Assembly: GCA_002718285.1 (NCBI GenBank)
Contig: PBAR01000016.1
Location: 12,326-17,946 of the forward strand
Reading direction: 5' to 3'
Length of the DNA: 5,621 nucleotides
Source of the DNA: Fidelibacterota bacterium
GTDB lineage: Bacteria; Marinisomatota; Marinisomatia; Marinisomatales; UBA1611
In this document: positions 1 through 3,887 of the stretch, in pieces
How the letters are laid out: each line of letters starts with the position of its first letter
Position numbering within the stretch: the stretch's first letter is position 1
Translations under genes and position numbers: made by a program
The notes under the pieces: generated by a model
Told to the model about the DNA's origin: nothing
What the model saw: only the letters and a program-made list of their open reading frames with translations
Database searches by the model: none

Positions 1-50
1 GATTTTTTATTTCTTTTATTTTTGGATTTTTTTCTAGATTTTTTACCCAT
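1..50 (-). CDS. N-terminus of a lysine-rich protein, cut by the window edge
   Basis: An ATG on the minus strand at 50-48 opens a frame that runs to base 1 without a stop. It encodes MGKKSRKKSKNKRNKK, 16 residues of almost pure Lys, Arg, Ser and Asn. The start lies 33 bp downstream of the stop of the next minus-strand gene, with an AT-only spacer as at the other genes here, so a head-to-tail pair is plausible. A short basic Lys/Ser N-terminus of this type is often seen on giant-virus proteins (general knowledge), but it identifies no family. The function cannot be told from 16 residues, and a chance open frame of this length is possible. Confidence 0.5.
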   Translation of the reverse strand, partial: MGKKSRKKSKNKRNKK

Positions 51-83
51 TATATAATATATTTAGATTATATTTATATTGTA

Positions 84-296
84 TTATGTAAAATGTTGAT
101 GTCTTTCTTCGACCATTTTTTCATAAACTATAATTGGATTATAATTATCAATTAATGCAAATAATGAACTTGAAATTAAACCTAATAATATAGCAAAATT
201 ATAATTTACTTTACAAGGAGATAAAGTGTATGATGCTATAGTTACTAAAGAAAATTGAACTATATATTTTAATAAATTATTTTTATTAATATACAT
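84..296 (-). CDS. Small two-helix membrane protein, 70 residues
   Basis: This 70-residue protein has two hydrophobic segments, roughly residues 9-25 and 32-49, joined by a short turn containing Pro27, Cys28 and Lys29. A conserved-looking ALIDNYNPIIV stretch follows, and then a charged tail ending in EERHQHFT. The pattern suggests a hairpin inserted in a membrane with both ends on the same side. Small proteins with a second helix followed by an (I/L)D-x(3)-P motif are, from memory, common unnamed genes in mimivirus relatives. I do not recognise a specific family or function. The start at 296-294 is the only ATG that includes the first helix. It is divergent from the DUF5832-like gene across a 72-bp AT-rich spacer. 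It is probably real because the hydrophobic pattern is well organised and it fills the space between neighbours, but its small size leaves some doubt. Confidence 0.7.
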   Translation of the reverse strand: MYINKNNLLKYIVQFSLVTIASYTLSPCKVNYNFAILLGLISSSLFALIDNYNPIIVYEKMVEERHQHFT

Positions 297-368
297 TTTA
301 TATTATAATATATATTTATATTTAGTTTAAATTACTTAAAAAAAATATATTATTATATTATAAAAATA
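297..368. promoter_or_regulatory. AT-rich divergent spacer, likely two promoters
   Basis: This 72-bp spacer lies between two divergent start codons and holds only two or three G or C bases. The ATG at 369 is preceded by ATATTATAAAAATA, which closely matches ATATTATAAAATAA in front of the ATG at 3888. No G/C-containing promoter box is evident in the spacer itself. A copy of AAAATTGA, the early promoter octamer known from mimiviruses, sits just outside at 251-258, inside the divergent gene. A promoter role is inferred from position and composition only. Confidence 0.4.
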
Positions 369-1316
369 ATGACGAATGAAGTAAAACAAGATTACCTTGA
401 GACAGACCCCCCAATTGCAGGACAAAATTTTGTATGTTTATCTTTTGTATCTCCAGATGAATTAATAAAAAAAAGAGAAGGTTACCAAGTAGCTAAATTT
501 CTTCAATCATATGCTAAAGATAAAGGGATGGAATTTAAACAAGTATATGAAGATTATGAAAATTATTGTTATAAATTTCACGAAGAATTACAAAGAGATT
601 TTGATAAAGAAAATAAATTTCAGACAAGTGTTAGGGGTGTTAAAATTAGAGGGTGTTATTCTACTAAGGAAGAAGCTGAACGCAGGGCTCAAAAACTACA
701 GAGAATGGATAATACCTTTCATGTTTTCGTAGGAGATGTTGGTGCTTGGTTACCTTGGGACCCTTGTGCTGATAATGTTGAAAGTGAAGTATTTGCGGAT
801 ACTGCTTTACAAGAATTAATGTCAAAATATAAAGAAAATAATGTGAATAAGGATATATTTTATGAAGAAGATAAACGCGATAAAATTAAAAAAGCAACTG
901 AAAAAAATTTAAAAGCAGAAGAAAAATTGAAAGATTCTGAAAATATTAAAGTAGAAGACCCAATTCCGGAAGAATCTCCCGAAGAAAAGAAAACCTGCGA
1001 TAATTGTCCAAACTCTGAATATCCTGCAGGTATATCGGAATCAACTTGTAATGTATCTGGAACTGTTGCTGATTTAGAACCAGAGCTAGAATCAGATTGT
1101 TGTTGTGAGACTTCTTGTGAACCTGAACCTGAACCTGAACCGGAATCTGTTTCTGAACCTGAACCGGAATCTGTTTCTGAACCTGAACCGGAATCTGTTT
1201 CTGAACCTGAACCGGAACCTGAACCTGAACAAGGTAATTCAGTAGATGAATCTATTAAAACTTCTTTAGAAAATATGGATCCATGGTTAAAAGATAAAAT
1301 TAATAAAGTAGATTAA
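369..1316 (+). CDS. DUF5832-like protein with Cys cluster and Glu-Pro repeat tail
   Basis: The protein has 315 residues. The N-terminal part, about residues 15-135, resembles a giant-virus family of unknown function that I know as DUF5832: QNFVCLSFVSPDELI, then VRGVKIRGCYSTKEEAERRA (88-107), FHVFVGDVGAWLPWDP (117-132) with the Trp-Leu-Pro-Trp-Asp-Pro signature at 127-132. The identification is from memory of the motif, not from a search. Residues about 160-208 are a charged Lys/Glu linker. A cysteine cluster follows (C210, C213, C227, C244-C246, C250), which could bind metal or form disulfides. Glu-Pro repeats occupy 251-288 and a short helical tail closes the protein. There is no signal peptide or membrane segment, so it is probably cytoplasmic or packaged. 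The ATG at 369 is the first in frame after the spacer. The membrane-protein gene begins 20 bp downstream on the same strand. Confidence 0.9.
   Translation: MTNEVKQDYLETDPPIAGQNFVCLSFVSPDELIKKREGYQVAKFLQSYAKDKGMEFKQVYEDYENYCYKFHEELQRDFDKENKFQTSVRGVKIRGCYSTKEEAERRAQKLQRMDNTFHVFVGDVGAWLPWDPCADNVESEVFADTALQELMSKYKENNVNKDIFYEEDKRDKIKKATEKNLKAEEKLKDSENIKVEDPIPEESPEEKKTCDNCPNSEYPAGISESTCNVSGTVADLEPELESDCCCETSCEPEPEPEPESVSEPEPESVSEPEPESVSEPEPEPEPEQGNSVDESIKTSLENMDPWLKDKINKVD
1119..1232 (+). repeat. In-frame Glu-Pro tandem repeat
   Basis: Three identical 24-bp copies start at 1131, 1155 and 1179, each encoding EPEPESVS. They are flanked on both sides by further 6-bp GAACCT/GAACCG units encoding EP, including a partial fourth copy from 1203. 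The tract gives an acidic, extended tail segment (residues 251-288) that is probably disordered or polyproline-like. The copies are identical at the DNA level, which points to recent slippage or recombination, so copy number may differ between related strains. Confidence 0.95.
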
Positions 1317-1347
1317 ATTTATATAATATATATATTATGAATAAATT
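1316..1347. repeat. AT-only inverted repeat between two plus-strand genes
   Basis: ATAATATATATATTAT at 1323-1338 is a perfect 16-bp palindrome. It is flanked by AATTTAT (1316-1322) and ATAAATT (1341-1347), which also pair, leaving a two-base bulge. It starts at the stop codon of the DUF5832-like gene and overlaps the ATG of the next gene. Mimivirus transcripts are known to end at hairpin-forming palindromes, so a 3'-end signal is possible. Palindromes arise easily in AT-only DNA, so the function is a guess. Confidence 0.3.
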
Positions 1348-1576
1348 ATTAAATTTATTTTTTTTAATAGTATTTAGTATTTTTTTATTTTATTGGTTCC
1401 AAAATATAATTAAAAAGAAAAAAAAATATTTATATATTCCGTATAGTTCCATATTAGATATTCGAAATGAAGTTGTAGAAGATGAAGAAGTTGTAGAAGA
1501 TCAAGAAGTTGTAGAAAATATAGAACCGATAATATATAGAAATAATATATTTGAAAATTGGGATAATTATTTATAA
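1337..1576 (+). CDS. Small single-pass membrane protein with acidic repeat, 79 residues
   Basis: This 79-residue protein starts with a strongly hydrophobic segment, about residues 4-24 and rich in Phe, Leu and Ile, followed at once by the basic stretch KKKKK (26-30). The positive charges after the helix suggest that the N-terminus faces out and the tail faces the cytoplasm. The segment could instead be an uncleaved signal anchor. The tail carries three copies of EVVED or EVVEN (residues 45-61) and ends in the aromatic FENWDNYL. No family is recognised. It lies 20 bp after the DUF5832-like gene and 41 bp before the Cys-rich gene, all on the same strand, which may reflect shared timing rather than one transcript. 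The organised hydrophobic/basic/acidic layout supports a real gene. Confidence 0.8.
   Translation: MNKLLNLFFLIVFSIFLFYWFQNIIKKKKKYLYIPYSSILDIRNEVVEDEEVVEDQEVVENIEPIIYRNNIFENWDNYL
1469..1522 (+). repeat. 18-bp in-frame tandem repeat (EVVEDE/Q)
   Basis: Three 18-bp units start at 1469, 1487 and 1505. They encode EVVEDE, EVVEDQ and EVVENI. The shared core GAAGTTGTAGAA is identical in all three, and only the last two codons vary. The tract makes an acidic segment in the tail of the small membrane protein. Confidence 0.9.
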
Positions 1577-1617
1577 TTATAATTTTATATATTTTATATA
1601 TTTTATATATTATATTA
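1577..1617 (+). promoter_or_regulatory. G/C-free spacer with 9-bp tandem repeat before the Cys-rich gene
   Basis: The 41 bp between the two genes contain no G or C. They hold three perfect tandem copies of ATTTTATAT at 1582-1608, ending 9 bp before the ATG at 1618. TTATAATTATAA at 1571-1582 is a palindrome that covers the upstream stop codon. The spacer should hold the 3' end of one gene and the promoter of the next. Which bases do this cannot be read from the sequence. Confidence 0.35.
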
Positions 1618-3177
1618 ATGAATTATAGTGATATATCAAATGATATATATTATAATGATGATTTTAGTTATTTAGAAAATATAGATAGTAATGATAAAGA
1701 TAAAAGTAATTTAGATATCCAAATTTTATGCGATGTTGATAATTTATATAATAAAGCAATGGAGATAGATTCAAATAATTATAATAAATCATATAATGAA
1801 AATAATAGAAAAATAGAAGAAGATATAAATAAAATGTTTTTATATAATAAAAATTATTATAATCAATTAATGGAACAATATAAAAGAGATATAAGTATCT
1901 CCTTACCTAAACATAATATAGATATATTAAATTCTATTTATAGAACAGAATATGATATTGGAATTTTAAATAATGTAAAATTTGGAGAAAATGTAGATTG
2001 TAATGAAGAACAATTAAAAACTATTAGAAATTGTTCAACATCTTGTTCTAGAAATGAATGTAATTATGAAAATTTAAATATAATATTAGGTGGGTGTAGA
2101 ATAAATAATATTCCTCAATCATATGGAGAAACATTTTGTATAGAAGAACAAGATAATTGTTTAAGTATCCAAAAACAATATATAGAAAATTGTAGTAAAG
2201 ATTGTTATAGCTGTGATGCAGAAACATCTGATATAACTTTAGACGGTTGTTTAATAAATAATATATCCCAAATATATGGGGATACTTTTTGTTCAGATAA
2301 TAATATTAATGTTTGTTCTAAGATACAAAAAGAATATTATGAAAGGTGTAAAAAAAATTGTAATTCTTGTAATAGAATTGCTGCAGATACTTTTATGAAT
2401 AATTGTACAATTGATGGTAAGAGACCAATTCATAGTCAAAATTATTGTATAAATTGTAATTTATATAATAGTGGTGATCCAACATCATGTGTATCTATAA
2501 AATCTTTAGATAATAATATGATTTGTGATTATACTCCTCGAGGAAGAGATGAAATTCCTGCATCATGTAAATATTTAAATAATCCAAATAGTTCTAATTA
2601 TTCTGGATTTGATGGAACAAAAGAAAGTTGTCCGGAAGATAGAAATTTTTATTTTATACCAAGTACACCAGAATCAAATACAGAAAGGACTGAGAGTTGT
2701 TCACAAATAATTAATTGTAATATAGACGATGATGATGATATATTTTCATGTGTTTCTATTGAATCAGATACAGAAAGATGTATATATAATACTAATGAAT
2801 CTAAATGTATAAATTCTGAAAATGAAAATTATGAATGTACGGGCACAACCGATTGTTATCATGTTTGCAGCAATATACCTGATGGTGATGATATTGAAAC
2901 TTATAGAAAAGATGGTATTATTCATATAGTAGATACAGGTGACGAGTTATCAACTTCACTAATTCGACTTCCACTAAATGTAAGAATAGGAAATGAAGAT
3001 GATCAAGTTATAGAAACAAAAACTTGTAATGAATTATATGATTATACTCAAGGCTATTGTCATCCTACTAGATGTAATTATGACCCAAATAAGTGTCCAG
3101 AAAATGAAGGTTATAAATATATATTTAATACAGGAAATTCTGATAAACAATGTATATTAAAACCAAAATATAATTAA
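1618..3177 (+). CDS. Cysteine-rich repeat protein, 519 residues
   Basis: The protein has about 37 cysteines. Residues 1-127 are Asn/Asp/Tyr-rich with a single Cys. From C128 three related units begin (C128, C181, C233; about 53, 52 and 47 residues). The second and third open with C-x2-IQK-x-Y, and all three share C-x10-C-x3-C-x(2-3)-C, a G/N-C-x-I/L segment and a Y-x(3)-F/Y-C ending, such as YGETFC and YGDTFC. After C280 come irregular Cys motifs, a poly-Asp run inside NIDDDDDIFSC, and a C-terminal block with NELYDYTQGYCHPTRC and NKCPENEGY. No signal peptide or membrane helix is visible. Many cysteines without secretion would suit a virion protein oxidised by a virus-coded thiol oxidase, as known for large DNA viruses, or metal binding; this is inference. 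No family or function is recognised. It ends one base from the convergent dioxygenase gene. Confidence 0.88.
   Translation: MNYSDISNDIYYNDDFSYLENIDSNDKDKSNLDIQILCDVDNLYNKAMEIDSNNYNKSYNENNRKIEEDINKMFLYNKNYYNQLMEQYKRDISISLPKHNIDILNSIYRTEYDIGILNNVKFGENVDCNEEQLKTIRNCSTSCSRNECNYENLNIILGGCRINNIPQSYGETFCIEEQDNCLSIQKQYIENCSKDCYSCDAETSDITLDGCLINNISQIYGDTFCSDNNINVCSKIQKEYYERCKKNCNSCNRIAADTFMNNCTIDGKRPIHSQNYCINCNLYNSGDPTSCVSIKSLDNNMICDYTPRGRDEIPASCKYLNNPNSSNYSGFDGTKESCPEDRNFYFIPSTPESNTERTESCSQIINCNIDDDDDIFSCVSIESDTERCIYNTNESKCINSENENYECTGTTDCYHVCSNIPDGDDIETYRKDGIIHIVDTGDELSTSLIRLPLNVRIGNEDDQVIETKTCNELYDYTQGYCHPTRCNYDPNKCPENEGYKYIFNTGNSDKQCILKPKYN
1999..2457 (+). repeat. Threefold Cys-patterned protein repeat
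   Basis: Three diverged units begin at 1999, 2158 and 2314 (residues 128, 181 and 233). Aligned by eye, six cysteines fall at matching places in each unit, and units one and two share IN-x-I-x-Q-x-YG-(E/D)-TFC. The third unit is the most diverged but keeps IQKEYYERC and a terminal YC. The similarity is at the protein level, so this is an old domain duplication rather than recent slippage. Confidence 0.8.
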
Positions 3178-3188
3178 TTTATAAATTA
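3175..3188. repeat. 14-bp palindrome across two convergent stop codons
   Basis: TAATTTATAAATTA is a perfect palindrome. It covers the stop of the Cys-rich gene (3175-3177) and the stop of the dioxygenase gene (3179-3181 on the minus strand). With one base between the two stops, both transcripts must end inside the opposite gene or at this site. A shared hairpin 3'-end signal, as described for mimivirus, would fit. The short AT-only stem makes chance a real alternative. Confidence 0.3.
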
Positions 3189-3859
3189 TTAAATCTATTT
3201 AATTCCATTTTATAATTATTATTAGTATTATTACTTTGTGTATATATTAATTTTAATATACTTCTTATACCAGTTGTTATTGGTGTAACCATATGTTTTA
3301 AAGCATCGGCTTTAACTAATAACATAGAATTTGGTTTTGTCCATACTGAATATTCTTTATTATTTTCATCTTTCCATTTAGTTAAACTATCTGACTGATT
3401 ATTAATTGTATATATAGCTTCATATTGTGGTAAATCATATAATAAAGTATCTGAATGCCAATTCATTCCTTTAGAATTTGTAGGATATATTCTATATTCT
3501 ATTGGAAAATCTGATTTAGTTACATTATAATTATTTAATTTTTTTTGAATCATATTTATATATTTTTCTGAATAAAATGTATCATAAATTATTTTATTAT
3601 TATCATTATCTAATGGTAATATTAATCTAAAATCTTCATTTAAAAAATTTCTATTATCATTTTCTAAATTATTTAATATATTTTTATATTCATAATCATT
3701 TAAGAAATCATCTATATAAATAATTTTATCTTTATAAATTATATTATTATTATAACTTAATTTAATATAACTATAAATAAATAATAATATCATAATAATA
3801 GATAGTATAAATAATAATATTTTAAAATACTTAAAATATTTATTAAAATTATATTTCAT
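3179..3859 (-). CDS. Membrane-anchored 2-oxoglutarate/Fe(II) dioxygenase
   Basis: The 226-residue protein has an N-terminal hydrophobic segment (about 12-32) after a short basic stretch, which suggests a type II anchor with the enzyme domain in the ER lumen or outside. The soluble part fits the double-stranded beta-helix fold of 2OG/Fe(II) oxygenases. It opens with IIYIDDFLNDYEYKNIL, then shows the iron-binding H-x-D as His135-Ser-Asp137 in NWHSDTLL, the distal His189 in LKHMV, and Arg199 ten residues later in GIRSILKLIY, which should bind 2-oxoglutarate. These enzymes couple oxidation of 2-oxoglutarate to hydroxylation of a substrate. Prolyl 4-hydroxylase-like members occur in many algal giant viruses (general knowledge), but the substrate here is unknown. 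The gene converges with the Cys-rich gene and shares a 28-bp promoter region with the long EF-hand gene. The start is the first ATG, next to the spacer, and includes the anchor. Confidence 0.85.
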   Translation of the reverse strand: MKYNFNKYFKYFKILLFILSIIMILLFIYSYIKLSYNNNIIYKDKIIYIDDFLNDYEYKNILNNLENDNRNFLNEDFRLILPLDNDNNKIIYDTFYSEKYINMIQKKLNNYNVTKSDFPIEYRIYPTNSKGMNWHSDTLLYDLPQYEAIYTINNQSDSLTKWKDENNKEYSVWTKPNSMLLVKADALKHMVTPITTGIRSILKLIYTQSNNTNNNYKMELNRFNNL

Positions 3860-3887
3860 ATATTATATATTATATATTATAAAATAA
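3860..3887. promoter_or_regulatory. 28-bp G/C-free bidirectional promoter region
   Basis: Two divergent start codons are only 28 bp apart, and the spacer contains no G or C. It holds three perfect tandem copies of TATTATA at 3861-3881. The plus-strand side ends in ATATTATAAAATAA, close to the sequence before the ATG at 369. Both promoters must overlap here or extend into the opposite coding region. Confidence 0.5.

Noticed and set aside
511..732. Plus-strand open frame of 73 codons
   Set aside because: It lies entirely inside the DUF5832-like gene in another frame, and its Lys/Ile-rich product shows no domain.
922..930. AAAAATTGA as an early promoter
   Set aside because: It is deep inside the DUF5832-like coding region, about 400 bp before the next start, and A-rich Lys/Leu codons produce it readily.
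1119..1232. Glu-Pro repeats as substrate of the neighbouring prolyl-hydroxylase-like enzyme
   Set aside because: The dioxygenase appears anchored with its domain on the lumenal side, whereas the repeat protein has no signal peptide, and EP repeats are not a recognised target motif. Proximity alone is too weak.
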